Source of the DNA: Burkholderia lata
GTDB lineage: Bacteria > Pseudomonadota > Gammaproteobacteria > Burkholderiales > Burkholderiaceae
Length of the DNA: 64,000 nucleotides
Assembly (NCBI RefSeq): GCF_000012945.1
Contig: NC_007511.1
Location: 744,001-808,000 of the forward strand
Direction of reading: 5' to 3'
Both the position numbers and the translations under genes were made by a program. Shown in pieces: positions 11,401 through 21,106 of the stretch. Below the pieces are notes generated by a model, which did no database searches, was not told the DNA's origin, and worked only from the letters and a program-made list of their open reading frames with translations. The stretch's first letter is position 1; each line of letters opens with the position of its first letter.

Positions 11401-12868
11401 TCCGCTGATCGACGGTGCGTGCGCGAGCGTCGTCGGCGGCGAAGCCGCGCGTATCGCGGCGGCGTTCGTACCGGCCGATCGTATGTCGGAGGTAACGCTG
11501 TCCTCGTCCGTGCTCGCGGAAGCGGACGTTGCGGATACCGTGCACGCGGAAGCGGCCCTTGCGCGCGCGCTAGCCGATCGGCTGCTCGACGGCGATACAG
11601 GCTTGCCGCCGTCGCTGAGCGCGCATTGGCATGCCAAGGATGACGTATCGATTTCCGTCGACGGCGCGCTCGATCTGCTCGACTGGTATGCCGCCGATCT
11701 CGACGAGCTGACCGGATCGCTGCGCTCGCTCGCTGCCGATCCTGAAGGCGCCGCGCAGCGTGTGCCGCTCGATCCGCGGATCGCGCCGCTGGCGTTCGCG
11801 GCACGTTTGCCGGATGGCGCACGCGCGCTGCGCGAGTTTGGCGCTGCGTTGCAGGCCCAGGCCCAGGCCCAGGCCGCGGCGCGCACCGAACCGCTGCGGG
11901 TCGCGGTGCTCGACGCGCGCGCCGGGCAATGGTTCGATGCGGGGCTCGGCGTGCTCGACGATCCGCGCTTCGACGTGACGCTGTTCGACGCGTCGCCCGG
12001 TCTGCTGCACAACGCGCAGGCGTACTTTGCACAAACGATGCCGACGTTGCAGGCGATGCAGGACGGCCTGCTACCCGCCCGTCATCTCGGCCGGTTCGAT
12101 TGCGTGATCAGTTTCGCGGCCGCGCACCTGCGCGACGATCCGCGAGACACGTTCCGGATCGCAGCAGCGTTGCTTGCGCAGAATGGTCGTTTGCTGCTTG
12201 CCGACGTGCTGCGCGATTCGCCGCTGCGTGAGCTCGTCGCGGGCGTGACGGGCGATGCGTCGCTGCCGCGGCCGTTTGCGCACGATGCGCTGGCGTCGGC
12301 GGCACACGCGTGCGGCTTTGCGCTGGAAGCATCGCGGAGCTGGCGCTCGACCGCGTTTGCCTGCATTGATGCGCACCGTGTCGGCGAACCGGCGGAGCAA
12401 GCGGCGCTGGCCGACTGGCTGCGCGACCGGTTGCCCGACGCGATGCGTCCCGATGCGCTGTGGTGCATCGCGCGCTGGCCGCTCAACGCGAACGGCAAGA
12501 TCGATCGGCGAGCGGTAGGCGATGCGCTCGCTCGGGCACTCGGCGATGCGCCCGCCGCACATGACGCGTTCGTGCCGGCAGACGAACGGCAGGCGACGCT
12601 GCTCGCGTGCTGGGAGCACGCGCTCGGCCGCCCGGCGAACGCGCGCGACGCGACGTTCTTCGCGCTCGGCGGCGACAGCCTGCTCGCGACACGCCTGCTC
12701 GCGCAACTGCGTGAGCGGCTCGGCGTGCGGGTCGGGATGGCCGCGTTCTATCGGCAGCCGACGCTCGCGGGTCTTGCCGCGCAGCTCGATGAGGCGGCGC
12801 CGACCGCACAGGCTTCGCAGGCGGAAGGCGACACGCCCATCGCAACGATCGAGGAGGGCGTGCTGTGA
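8459..12868 (+). CDS. pchE: Dihydroaeruginoic acid synthetase (NRPS, ArCP-Cy-A-PCP)
   Basis: A 1469-residue NRPS that joins salicylate to cysteine and cyclises it to a thiazoline. Domains in order: aryl carrier with phosphopantetheine serine S58 in LLSCGLDSIRLM; cyclisation domain with D250xxxxD255 in WLSVDLLAADVDS; cysteine adenylation domain with YVIYTSGSTGVPKG near 706; an inserted methyltransferase-like segment without a clear SAM motif, the position where PchE carries its epimerase activity; and a C-terminal carrier with S1407 in FFALGGDSLLATRL. The ATG at 8459 is preferred over the GTG at 8453 because CAAGG at 8447-8451 is 7 nt away. It ends in a GTGA overlap with pchF. Confidence 0.95.
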   Translation: MSQTAVDSSIDHSDPSSFSPIAFRSQLVAMIAELLDEPVDEIASLDDDEDLLSCGLDSIRLMYLQTRVNRLGYALTFDALARTPTLGAWAELLANAPRVAPAAPDVEAAEVVDVDVHAPFDLSAVQQAYWLGRGDGEVLGNVSCHAFLEFRCRSIDPARLAATCRRVRERHPMLRARFTGGRQQIVAAPDAPVFAHADWRDRTPTDAETEWASLRAFRSHECLDVEHAQVFLMGLVQMPGGEDRVWLSVDLLAADVDSVRLLMQEIGAAYAEPSALPDAPSTWFPAWLARRAADTRDARAVARDAWHARLATLPEGPALPLARAPETIRAPRFSRVAHTLSTAELARLQARAAQHGVTLSSVFGAAFAAVLARWSGRHAFLLNVPLFDRHGDAPDLGRVIADFTTLLLVECDLRADASAADTVRAFQQRLHGAIAQAAYPALDVLRDARRQGAPRAAPVVFSCNLGDAPFVPDAFARVFGDLHDMISQTPQVWLDHQLYRVPDGALLAWDSVDGLFPDGMIDAMFGAYVALVQALCDRDWRLPIAVELPSAQRRVRDALNAVPAPGRPRTLHADFFASAAREPAAVALRCGEQAVTRGELAAQALAIAGGLRAAGIGHGDAVEISLPRGPAQVAAVFGVLAAGACYVPLDIAQPAARKALIERAAGVKAAIGDTTLADAPLPHFGVAALMRHEPLAVPLAVAPQATAYVIYTSGSTGVPKGVEMTHAAALNTIDAIDALLGVSPADRLLAVSALDFDLSVYDLFGVLGAGAELVLPTQDDARDAARWIELIAQHRVTLWNSAPALLEMALAVPAAADACRSVRAALLSGDWIALDLPARLRERCGDACAFHALGGATEAGIWSNVQTVREVPPHWRSIPYGRPLPGQAYRVIDAAGHDVPDYVPGELLIGGDSLARGYRNDPELTAQRFVQQASGRWYRTGDRGRYWPDGTLEFLGREDRQVKVRGHRIELGEIEAALAAHPLIDGACASVVGGEAARIAAAFVPADRMSEVTLSSSVLAEADVADTVHAEAALARALADRLLDGDTGLPPSLSAHWHAKDDVSISVDGALDLLDWYAADLDELTGSLRSLAADPEGAAQRVPLDPRIAPLAFAARLPDGARALREFGAALQAQAQAQAAARTEPLRVAVLDARAGQWFDAGLGVLDDPRFDVTLFDASPGLLHNAQAYFAQTMPTLQAMQDGLLPARHLGRFDCVISFAAAHLRDDPRDTFRIAAALLAQNGRLLLADVLRDSPLRELVAGVTGDASLPRPFAHDALASAAHACGFALEASRSWRSTAFACIDAHRVGEPAEQAALADWLRDRLPDAMRPDALWCIARWPLNANGKIDRRAVGDALARALGDAPAAHDAFVPADERQATLLACWEHALGRPANARDATFFALGGDSLLATRLLAQLRERLGVRVGMAAFYRQPTLAGLAAQLDEAAPTAQASQAEGDTPIATIEEGVL

Positions 12869-15800
12869 GCTTCGATGACGTGCTCGATCTTTGCCGCGAA
12901 CGCCAGATCGAACTGTGGTGCGACGACGGCGGCCAGTTGCGCTATCGCGCGCCGGCCGGCGCGCTCGATGCGGATCTCGCCGCGCGCATCAAGGCCGAAC
13001 GCGACGCATTCGTCCGATTTCTGCAGGACGGCGCGTGGCGCAGCGATCCGGCGCGCCGGCACGAGCGCTTCGCGCTGACGCCGGTGCAGGCCGCGTATGT
13101 GCTCGGCCGGCATGAATCGTTCGAGTTCGGCGGCAATGCGTGCCATCTGTACGTCGAATACGGCGAACCCGCGAATCTCGACTGCGTGCGCTTCGAGGCC
13201 GCGTGGAATGCGTGCGTTGCGCGGCATCCGATGCTGCGCGCGATCGTCGAGGACAACGCATGGCAGCGCGTGCTGCCCGACGTGCCGTGGCAGCCGCTCG
13301 CGGTGCACGACCTGCGCGATGCCGATGCGAACGCATTCGACGCGCACGTGAAGCGCGTGCGCGAGCGTCTCGACCATGCGGTGCACGCGCTCGACCGCTG
13401 GCCGGTGCTGCAGCCGGAAGTGAGCCTCGGGCCGGATGGCGCGGTGCTACACCTGTCCGTCGATTTCACGCTGATCGACTACGCGAGCCTGCAGTTGCTG
13501 CTCGCCGAATGGCGGCGGCGTTACGACGATCCGCAATGGCAGCCCGAGCCGCTCGACGCGACGTTCCGCGATTACGTCGTCAACGAAGCCCACGCCGGCA
13601 CCCGCGCCGATCATGCGCGCGACAAGGCGTGGTGGCTTGCACGCATCGACGATCTGCCGGCGCGCCCCGATCTGCCGGTGGTGCCCGCGATGCGTTCCGA
13701 CGCGCGGCCGCGCTTCACGCACCGGCATGCGCGGCTCGATCGTGCGCAGTGGGCTGCGCTGAGCAGCTACGCGAGCCGCTTCGGGCTGAGCGCGGCCAGT
13801 GTCGCGCTGGCCGCGTTCGCCGAGGTCGTCGGCCGCTGGAGCCAGTCGCCCGCGTTCTGCCTGAACCTGACGGTGCTGAACCGGCCGCCCGTGCATCCGC
13901 GCATCGACGCGGTGCTCGGCGATTTCACCGCACTGAGCCTGCTCGCGGTCGACGCGACGCACGGGCGTGATTTCGTCGAGCGCGCCCGCACGATCGGCGC
14001 ACGCATGTTCGACGACCTCGACCATCGCGCGTTTACCGGCGTCGACGTGATGCGCGAACTCGCGCGGCGGCGCGGCAAGGATGCGGCGCTGATGCCGGTG
14101 GTGTTTACGAGCGGCATCGGCAGCGTCGGCCGTCTGCTTGGCGAGCATGCGGGCCGAGCCGAACCGCCTCTCTACATGATCAGTCAGACGCCGCAGGTCT
14201 GGCTCGACTGCCAGGTGACCGACCAGTTCGGCGGGCTGGAAATCGGCTGGGACGTGCGCGACGACCTGTTTCCGGACGGGATGCCCGCGGCGATGTTCGA
14301 CGCGTACGTCGCGTTGCTGGGCCGGCTCGCTGCGGATGCCGAGTCGTGGTCGCGCGAGGGTGACACCGTGCTGCCGTCCGCCGTGCCAGCTGCCGAGGTC
14401 CATCCGGATGCGGATACGCATATCGCGGCCGGCTTCGCCGCGCAGGCGTTGCGTACGCCCGATGCGCCGGTGGTGATCGATGCACAAGGGGCGCGCACGT
14501 ATCGCGACGTCGCGCAGCATGCGGCGGCGCTGCGGTCTTCGCTTGAGCGGGCTGGCGTCGGCGTGGGCGACACCGTTGCCGTGCTGATGCCGAAGTGCGC
14601 GCACCAGCTCGCGGCCGTGCTCGCGATCGTGCAGGCGGGCGCCGCGTACGTGCCGGTCGACAGCCGCCAGCCGGCGCTGCGGCAACAGGCAATCCTGCGC
14701 AATGCGCGGGTGCGTGCGGTCGTCAGCGTGCAGACGCTCGACTTCGAACATGACGGTTGCGTGCGCATCGATATCGATACATTTCCGATCGATCCGCAAT
14801 GGCCGCCGCGTGCCGCGCGCGACCTCGACGGCGACGCGCTCGCGTACGTGATTTACACGTCGGGTTCCACCGGCGAACCGAAGGGCGTGATGCTGAGCCA
14901 CGCGGCCGTGTGCAACACGCTGGCCGACATCAGCGCGCGCCACGAAGTCGGTGACGGCGACGTGGTGCTCGGCCTTGCCGAGCTGAGCTTCGACCTGTCT
15001 GTCTACGATTTCTTCGGCGCGACCGCGCGCGGCGCGTGCATCGTGCTGCCGGATCCGGCGCGCGGCAACGATCCGTCGCACTGGGCCGAGCTGATGGTGC
15101 GGCATCGCGTGACGCTGTGGAACTCGGTGCCCGCGCAAGGGCAGATGCTGATCGACTACCTCGAAAGCGAACCGGCGCTCGAAGTGCCGGGCCCGCGCCG
15201 CGTGCTGTGGTCGGGCGACTGGATTCCGGTGACACTGCCCACGCGCTGGTGGCGACGCTGGCCCGACAGCGCGTTGTTCAGCCTGGGCGGCGCGACCGAG
15301 GCGTCGATCTGGTCGATCGAGCATCCGATCCATCCTGCGGACACGCAGCTTGCCAGCATTCCGTACGGCCGCGCGCTGACCGGGCAGACGATGGAAGTGC
15401 TCGACGCACTCGGCCGGCCGTGCCCGCCCAGCGTGCGCGGCGAGATTCATATCGGCGGCGTGGGGCTCGCGACCGGTTACGCGAACGATCCCGTGCGCAC
15501 GGCCGAACGCTTCATCCGTCATCGCGACGGACGCAGGCTTTATCGCACCGGCGATCTTGGCCGCGTGCGCGCCGACGGTTCGCTCGAATTCCTCGGGCGG
15601 CAGGACGATCAGGTGAAGATCCGCGGCTACCGGATCGAGCTGGCCGAGATCGATGCAGCGCTGACCGCGCATCCGCTCGTTGGTGCGGCCGCGACGATCG
15701 TGCTCGGCGAAGGCGCGGAGCGCCGGCTCGCGAGCTTCGCGTCGCTGCACGGCGCGGAGCCTTCGACGTCGACGCAGGACGACGCGCTGCAAGAGATTGC

Positions 15801-18339
15801 GAAGCAGGTGCGTACGGCGTTCGACGCCGCGCGCTGGCCTGAACAGGCAGATGTGGCACGGTCGGTCGCCCAGCTCGAAGCCGCCTGCGTTGCATCGCTG
15901 GCCGCGTGGATCGTGCCGGCAGGCGCGCTGAGCGACGATGCCGCGACGGATTTCGCGACGTTGTGCGAACGGCTGCGCGTGCCGTCGGCGCGACAGCATC
16001 TGCTACGCCACTGGCTCGCGATGCTCGACAAGCACGGCGTGCTGCACGCGGATGCCGAAGCAGGCGGCTGGCGTCTGAGGCCCGATGCGGGCCATGCCGA
16101 TGCGCACGCAAGCTGGGACGCGTTTGCGCAGGATGCGTCGCCGGATCTGTGGCCGGCCGTTCTCGTCGACTACTTCCGCGACAGCGCAGGATGCATCGAT
16201 GTGCAGGTGGACGGCAGCGTGTCGCCGGCTGGCCTGATGTTCCCGGAAGGCGCATCGCATATCGCCGACGCGATGTACAGCGACGGCGAACATGCGCATG
16301 CACTGCACAACGGGATGGCGCAGGCCGTGCGCGCGATCGTTGCGCGTGAGCCGCAGCGTCCGTGGCGCATCCTGGAGATCGGCGCGGGAACGGCCGCGGC
16401 GACGCGGTCGATCGTCGACGCCCTTGCGCCACTGGTCGAAGCGGGCGCGCGGATCGACTACCTGTTCAGCGACGTGTCGAGCTATTTCCTTGCAGCGGCG
16501 CGCGAGCGTTTCGCCGCGTATCCGTGGATGCGGTTCGTGCGGTTCGACATGAATGCGCCGTTCGACGCGCAGGGCATCGCGCCGCATTCGATCGACGTCT
16601 CGATCAGCTCCGGCGCGCTGAACAATGCGCGCGACACGGTCGCGCTGGTCGCCGGGCTGCGTGCGCTGTCGGCGGCCGACGCGTGGTGGGTGATCCAGGA
16701 ACTGACGACCGAGCATCCGGAGATCAGCATCAGCCAGGGGCTGATGATGGAAACGCCGAGCGACGCGCGTGCCGAGTCGGCGCGATTGTTCGTGCCGCGC
16801 GCGCAGTGGCTCGAATGGTTGCAGTCGGACGGCGGCGATCGCGCGCTCGGTTGCGTGGCGCCCGGCACGCCGCTCGATGCGCTCGGCTACGACATCCTGC
16901 TCGCGCACGTGAAGCGCGGCGCGGCGCGCATCGCGCCGGACGCGTTGCTGGCGTTCGTCGCGGAGCGCGTGCCGGGCTACATGGTGCCGTCGCAATTGCG
17001 CGTGCTCGACCGTTTGCCGGTGACCGCGAACGGCAAGATCGATCGCCGTACGCTGGCCGGTATCGCCGACATCCGCGAACCGGAACCGGCGTCCGCTCGG
17101 CCGGCCAGCATGCAGACCGCCGCCGATCCGCTGCTGGCGCGGCTGATCGGCTTGTGGGAAGCCGTGCTCGATACGCGCAACGTTACGGCGGATCAGGACT
17201 TCTTCGCCGCGGGCGGCGATTCGCTGCTGATCGCGCAACTCGTGTCGCGGCTGCGTGGCGAAGAACCGCTCGCACAAGCGCATCCGTTCGACCGGCTGCT
17301 GCGCTGGGTGCTCGCGCAGCCGACGCCCGCTGCGTTCGCGCAGTGCCTGCGCGATGCGGGCGAGCAGCCGTCGGCCGCAACGTCACCGGCTGCAATGCGC
17401 ACGGCGCACGCGTCGGCGGTCATCCATGCACCCGCGCCCCGCGTGCGTGCCGACGTGCGACCGATTTCGCTCGCACCGGGCGAGGGCGTGCCGCGCGTGA
17501 TCGTGCACGAAGGGCTCGGCACCGTGCATGCGTATCGACCTGTCATGCCGGCGCTCGCGCGGCTCGGCCCGGTGCTCGGCTTCGCGGTGCGCGACGCGCA
17601 GGACTATCTCGATGTGCCGGCACGCCACCTGAACGCGACGCTCGGCCGTCGCTATGCGGACGCACTGTGGCGCACCGGCGTGCGCGAGGTCGACGTGCTC
17701 GGGTACTGCTCGGGCGGGCTGGTCGCGCTCGACATGGCGAAGTCGCTGGTGCAGCTCGGCGTCGAAGTGCGCACGCTCGACATCGTGTCGAGCTACCGGA
17801 TTCCGTACCTGATCGAAGATGAACGGCTCGTGCTGTTCAACTTCGCGGCGACGCTCGGGCTGCCGCTCGACGCGCTCGGGTTTCCGGAAACGTACGTGCT
17901 GGCCGACGCACTCGCCGACGCGTTGAAGGCCGACCCCGCGCGACTCGCGCCCGGCAGCCTGCAGGCGCAGCTGGAGATCTTCGGCGATCGCTGCGAGCCG
18001 CTCGATGCATTGCGCCGCCGCGTGCTGCGTGCCGCCGCCGGATTGTCGATGCAGGACGAGGTCGCGCATCCGCTGCTCGACGAACGCGAGCGGCTGTACC
18101 GGCTCTTCATGCATTCGGTGCAGGCGAGCCACTGGGCGGGCGACGCGCCGTATGCAGGTGCGCTGCGGCTGTTCGTGCCGGAGCGCTGCAACCCGCTGAT
18201 TCCGCAGCAGCGCGCGGCGCTCACCGAATACTGGACGGCGCAGGCGCTCGGCGGCATCACGTCCGTCGATATCCCCGGCGGTCATTTCGACTGCCTGAAT
18301 GCCGCGTTCGTCGACACCCGCCTGAAGGAGGCGCAATGA
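12865..18339 (+). CDS. pchF: Pyochelin synthetase (NRPS, Cy-A-MT-PCP-TE)
   Basis: A 1824-residue NRPS that adds the second cysteine, cyclises and N-methylates it, and releases the product. Visible: cyclisation domain with D200xxxxD205 in HLSVDFTLIDYAS; adenylation domain with YVIYTSGSTGEPKG near 661; an inserted methyltransferase with SAM motif LEIGAGTAAAT at about 1170; a carrier with S1453 in FFAAGGDSLLIAQL; and a C-terminal thioesterase whose nucleophile elbow reads G1613-Y-C1615-S-G1617, with cysteine in the usual serine position. GTG start at 12865 behind GAGGAGGG (12851-12858), overlapping the pchE stop. Confidence 0.95.
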   Translation: MSFDDVLDLCRERQIELWCDDGGQLRYRAPAGALDADLAARIKAERDAFVRFLQDGAWRSDPARRHERFALTPVQAAYVLGRHESFEFGGNACHLYVEYGEPANLDCVRFEAAWNACVARHPMLRAIVEDNAWQRVLPDVPWQPLAVHDLRDADANAFDAHVKRVRERLDHAVHALDRWPVLQPEVSLGPDGAVLHLSVDFTLIDYASLQLLLAEWRRRYDDPQWQPEPLDATFRDYVVNEAHAGTRADHARDKAWWLARIDDLPARPDLPVVPAMRSDARPRFTHRHARLDRAQWAALSSYASRFGLSAASVALAAFAEVVGRWSQSPAFCLNLTVLNRPPVHPRIDAVLGDFTALSLLAVDATHGRDFVERARTIGARMFDDLDHRAFTGVDVMRELARRRGKDAALMPVVFTSGIGSVGRLLGEHAGRAEPPLYMISQTPQVWLDCQVTDQFGGLEIGWDVRDDLFPDGMPAAMFDAYVALLGRLAADAESWSREGDTVLPSAVPAAEVHPDADTHIAAGFAAQALRTPDAPVVIDAQGARTYRDVAQHAAALRSSLERAGVGVGDTVAVLMPKCAHQLAAVLAIVQAGAAYVPVDSRQPALRQQAILRNARVRAVVSVQTLDFEHDGCVRIDIDTFPIDPQWPPRAARDLDGDALAYVIYTSGSTGEPKGVMLSHAAVCNTLADISARHEVGDGDVVLGLAELSFDLSVYDFFGATARGACIVLPDPARGNDPSHWAELMVRHRVTLWNSVPAQGQMLIDYLESEPALEVPGPRRVLWSGDWIPVTLPTRWWRRWPDSALFSLGGATEASIWSIEHPIHPADTQLASIPYGRALTGQTMEVLDALGRPCPPSVRGEIHIGGVGLATGYANDPVRTAERFIRHRDGRRLYRTGDLGRVRADGSLEFLGRQDDQVKIRGYRIELAEIDAALTAHPLVGAAATIVLGEGAERRLASFASLHGAEPSTSTQDDALQEIAKQVRTAFDAARWPEQADVARSVAQLEAACVASLAAWIVPAGALSDDAATDFATLCERLRVPSARQHLLRHWLAMLDKHGVLHADAEAGGWRLRPDAGHADAHASWDAFAQDASPDLWPAVLVDYFRDSAGCIDVQVDGSVSPAGLMFPEGASHIADAMYSDGEHAHALHNGMAQAVRAIVAREPQRPWRILEIGAGTAAATRSIVDALAPLVEAGARIDYLFSDVSSYFLAAARERFAAYPWMRFVRFDMNAPFDAQGIAPHSIDVSISSGALNNARDTVALVAGLRALSAADAWWVIQELTTEHPEISISQGLMMETPSDARAESARLFVPRAQWLEWLQSDGGDRALGCVAPGTPLDALGYDILLAHVKRGAARIAPDALLAFVAERVPGYMVPSQLRVLDRLPVTANGKIDRRTLAGIADIREPEPASARPASMQTAADPLLARLIGLWEAVLDTRNVTADQDFFAAGGDSLLIAQLVSRLRGEEPLAQAHPFDRLLRWVLAQPTPAAFAQCLRDAGEQPSAATSPAAMRTAHASAVIHAPAPRVRADVRPISLAPGEGVPRVIVHEGLGTVHAYRPVMPALARLGPVLGFAVRDAQDYLDVPARHLNATLGRRYADALWRTGVREVDVLGYCSGGLVALDMAKSLVQLGVEVRTLDIVSSYRIPYLIEDERLVLFNFAATLGLPLDALGFPETYVLADALADALKADPARLAPGSLQAQLEIFGDRCEPLDALRRRVLRAAAGLSMQDEVAHPLLDERERLYRLFMHSVQASHWAGDAPYAGALRLFVPERCNPLIPQQRAALTEYWTAQALGGITSVDIPGGHFDCLNAAFVDTRLKEAQ

Positions 18340-19388
18340 AGGTCCATCCGCTGCCGGTCGTCGTGGCCGGCTCCCGCTTCGGCCAGTTCTACGCGGTAGG
18401 TCTCGCTGCGTCCAGCGCGTATCGTGTCGCGGGCATCCTGGGGCAGGGCAGTGCGCGCACCGCCGCGCTGGCCGTGCGTGTCGGCGCGCCCGTGTTCGAC
18501 TCTCCCGAATCGCTACCCGAGGACGTGCGCGTTGCATGCGTCGCGGTCGGCGGCGCGGCGCGCGGCGCCGACGGGGCTGCGCTCGCGTGCCGGCTGCTCG
18601 AACGCGGGATCGACGTGGTGATCGAGCATCCGCTGCTGCCCGACGAATGGGATCGCGTGCTGCGCACCGCGTCGCGTCAAGGCCGCCGCTGCCTGCTCAA
18701 CAGCTTCTATCCGAACCTGCCGGTCGTCTCGCGCTTCATCGCCGTCGCGCGACGGCTGCGCGAAACGAGTGCGCCGGTGCATGCGGACGTCGTGTGCTCG
18801 GTGCAGGCCAGTTTCGCGGCGCTCGACGTGCTCGCGGCCGCGCTGCAGGGCGTGGGCCCGTGGTCGGTCGAGCCGATCGGGCCGGCACTGTCGTCGATGC
18901 GCGAATGCGCGATGGTGCTTGCCGCAACGCCGGTGTCGCTGCGCGTGCACAACGAGATGGCGGCGGCCGACGACGGCCGGATGAGCCAGCTGTTCGGCAT
19001 CACGCTGACGACGGACGCCGGCACGTGGACGCTCGCGTCGCCGCACGGCCCGCTGTGGTGGGCCCCCGCGCTGCGCGAACCGGAGATCGACGAGAACGGG
19101 CTGTTCCCGATCTTCGGCGACACGACAGGCAGCGACATGCCGAGCATCCAGATCTGCGACGACGCGCGCGACACGTGGGGCGCGATTCATGCGCGCAACT
19201 GGCCGCAAGCGGCCGTGCGCGCGGTCGACCGGCTCGTGTCGGGTGAAGGGTTGCAGGCGTGCAACCAGCGCACCATCGACGTGACGCGCGTCTGGCAGCA
19301 ACTGACGATGCAGCTCGGTTTTCCGGAGCAGCCGCCGGGCGACGCAGGCGCGGCCACGCTCGGCATGCTGCTGGAGCGTGCCGCATGA
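18336..19388 (+). CDS. pchG: Thiazolinyl imide reductase
   Basis: A 350-residue NAD(P)H-dependent reductase of the Irp3/PchG family that reduces the second thiazoline ring of the PchF-bound intermediate to thiazolidine. The N-terminal Rossmann segment reads VVVAGSRFGQFYAVGL, followed by the family blocks CVAVGGAARGADG, VIEHPLLPDEW and LLNSFYPNLPVV. Its length is close to the Pseudomonas protein. It overlaps both pchF and pchH by 4 nt (ATGA). Cytoplasmic, acting in trans on the carrier-bound chain. Confidence 0.94.
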   Translation: MKVHPLPVVVAGSRFGQFYAVGLAASSAYRVAGILGQGSARTAALAVRVGAPVFDSPESLPEDVRVACVAVGGAARGADGAALACRLLERGIDVVIEHPLLPDEWDRVLRTASRQGRRCLLNSFYPNLPVVSRFIAVARRLRETSAPVHADVVCSVQASFAALDVLAAALQGVGPWSVEPIGPALSSMRECAMVLAATPVSLRVHNEMAAADDGRMSQLFGITLTTDAGTWTLASPHGPLWWAPALREPEIDENGLFPIFGDTTGSDMPSIQICDDARDTWGAIHARNWPQAAVRAVDRLVSGEGLQACNQRTIDVTRVWQQLTMQLGFPEQPPGDAGAATLGMLLERAA

Positions 19389-21106
19389 AGGGGCCATTGC
19401 TTTCGATGTTGCGGCCGTTCGCGGTGCCGCTCGTGGCGGCGGTCGTGCTGCAGGCGCTGGCGGGTGTCGCATCGCTCGTGCCGTGGCTCGCGCTCGGCCG
19501 TGTCGCCGACGCGTGGCGCGCGACGGCGCAGCTCGACGCGACGGCGCGCGGCTGGCTCGTCGCGGCCGTGGTGGCCGGCGTGTGCTGGCTGGGCGGCCAG
19601 ACGGTCGCGCTGCACCTGACGCACCGGGTCGACGCCGATCTCGCCGATCGCTTGCGCAGGCGCCTCGCCGATCATCTGCAACGCTTGCCGCTCGGCTGGT
19701 TCGCGCGTGCGGGCAGCGATCGCGTCGCGCGTCACGTCGACCAGGACGTGCGTGCGCTGCACCAGCTCGTCGCGCACGCGCCGGCCGATGTCACGCAGTT
19801 GATCGTCGTGCCGTGCGCGGCGCTCGCGTGCCTGCTTTACCTGAATCCCGTGCTGCTCACGTTCGCGCTGGTACCGCTCGTCGCGGGCGCCGCACTGTTT
19901 CGCTGGATGCGTTCGGCGCGGTTCGCGCCGGCCGTCACGTCGCGCAACGGCGCGCTTGAACAGTTGATGGGCGACTACGCGCAGCTCGCGCAGAACCCGG
20001 CGCTCGTGCGGCAGTACCCGGGCGCCGGTATCGAGGCGGCCGCGCTGGCGTCGACCGGGCGCTTCGAGCAGGCGTTTTCGGCGTGGGTCGGCCGCGTCGG
20101 CGGGCCCGGTGCGTGCACGCAGGTGCTGCTCGGCACGCCCTTCCTGCTCGCGTGGGTCGTGTTCGGCGCGATGTGGCTGACGGCGGGCCGCTTGCCCGTC
20201 GGCGAACTCTGCGCGTTTGCACTGCTGATCTGGGCAGTAGCGGCGCCGGTGCGTGCACTCGGCCACGGTGCCGACGCATTGCGCGAAGCGCGCGCGGCGG
20301 CCGCACGCCTCGATGCGTTGCTCGCGCAGCCAGTTCTGCCCGGGCCAGCCGATCGCGCTGCACAGGTACCGCGCGATGCGTCGATCGAACTGCGCGGCGT
20401 GAGTGTCGACATCGACGGCACACCGATCCTGCGCGACATCGATGCGACGATTTCGGCCGGCACGACCACCGCGATCGTCGGGCCGTCGGGTGCGGGCAAG
20501 AGCACGCTGCTGATGCTGCTCGCGCGCTTCATGGATCCGGACCACGGCACGGTGCGGCTCGGCGGCGCCGATCTGCGGCTGCTCGCGTCGGATACGCGGC
20601 GCGAACAGGTGGCGATGGTGTTCCAGCAGGCCGCCGCGCTCGACGTGTCGATTGCCGCGAACATCGCGCTTTACCGGCCGGACGCCGATCGCGATGCGAT
20701 TCGCGCAGCCGCACGCGCGGCCTGCCTCGACGAACGCATCGACGCGTTGCCGGGCGGCTACGACTGCATATGCGGTCGTGACGTGCGGCTGTCCGGCGGC
20801 GAACTGCAGCGTTTGGCGATTGCACGTGCGCTGCTGTCGCCGGCGCCGCTGCTGCTGCTCGACGAACCGGCTTCGGCGCTCGATCCGCAAACCGGGCGCG
20901 CATTGCGCAATGCGCTGCGCGGTGATGCACGCACGCGCGTGATTGTCAGTCATGATCTCGATGCAATCCGGCATGCGGACCAGATTCTCGTGATGGATCG
21001 CGGCCGCATCGTCGAGCGTGGCACGCATGCGGTGCTGCTGGCCGCGCGCGGGCTGTATGCGCGGCTATGGAGCGAACGCGGTGCGGCAGACGGGGAGGCC
21101 GCATGA
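19385..21106 (+). CDS. pchH: ABC transporter, fused membrane and ATPase domains
   Basis: A 573-residue half-transporter. The N-terminal six-helix membrane domain runs to about residue 320, and the C-terminal ATPase has Walker A GPSGAGKST near 365-373, signature LSGGELQR near 470 and Walker B LLLLDEPASAL near 490. It pairs with PchI. In Pseudomonas PchHI is an inner-membrane heterodimer linked to the pyochelin system, with the direction of transport debated (export versus import of ferripyochelin). The start at 19385 overlaps the pchG stop as ATGA; an in-frame upstream Met lies inside pchG and is rejected. Confidence 0.92.
   Translation: MKGPLLSMLRPFAVPLVAAVVLQALAGVASLVPWLALGRVADAWRATAQLDATARGWLVAAVVAGVCWLGGQTVALHLTHRVDADLADRLRRRLADHLQRLPLGWFARAGSDRVARHVDQDVRALHQLVAHAPADVTQLIVVPCAALACLLYLNPVLLTFALVPLVAGAALFRWMRSARFAPAVTSRNGALEQLMGDYAQLAQNPALVRQYPGAGIEAAALASTGRFEQAFSAWVGRVGGPGACTQVLLGTPFLLAWVVFGAMWLTAGRLPVGELCAFALLIWAVAAPVRALGHGADALREARAAAARLDALLAQPVLPGPADRAAQVPRDASIELRGVSVDIDGTPILRDIDATISAGTTTAIVGPSGAGKSTLLMLLARFMDPDHGTVRLGGADLRLLASDTRREQVAMVFQQAAALDVSIAANIALYRPDADRDAIRAAARAACLDERIDALPGGYDCICGRDVRLSGGELQRLAIARALLSPAPLLLLDEPASALDPQTGRALRNALRGDARTRVIVSHDLDAIRHADQILVMDRGRIVERGTHAVLLAARGLYARLWSERGAADGEAA

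Noticed and set aside
9278..11545. Long antisense frame of 755 codons across pchE
   Set aside because: Arg/His-rich translation with no motif, fully inside a well supported NRPS gene; a codon-bias shadow in GC-rich DNA.
13447..15999. Long antisense frame of 850 codons across pchF
   Set aside because: Same reasons: low-complexity Arg/Ala/His translation and no ribosome site, while the opposite strand encodes clear NRPS motifs.
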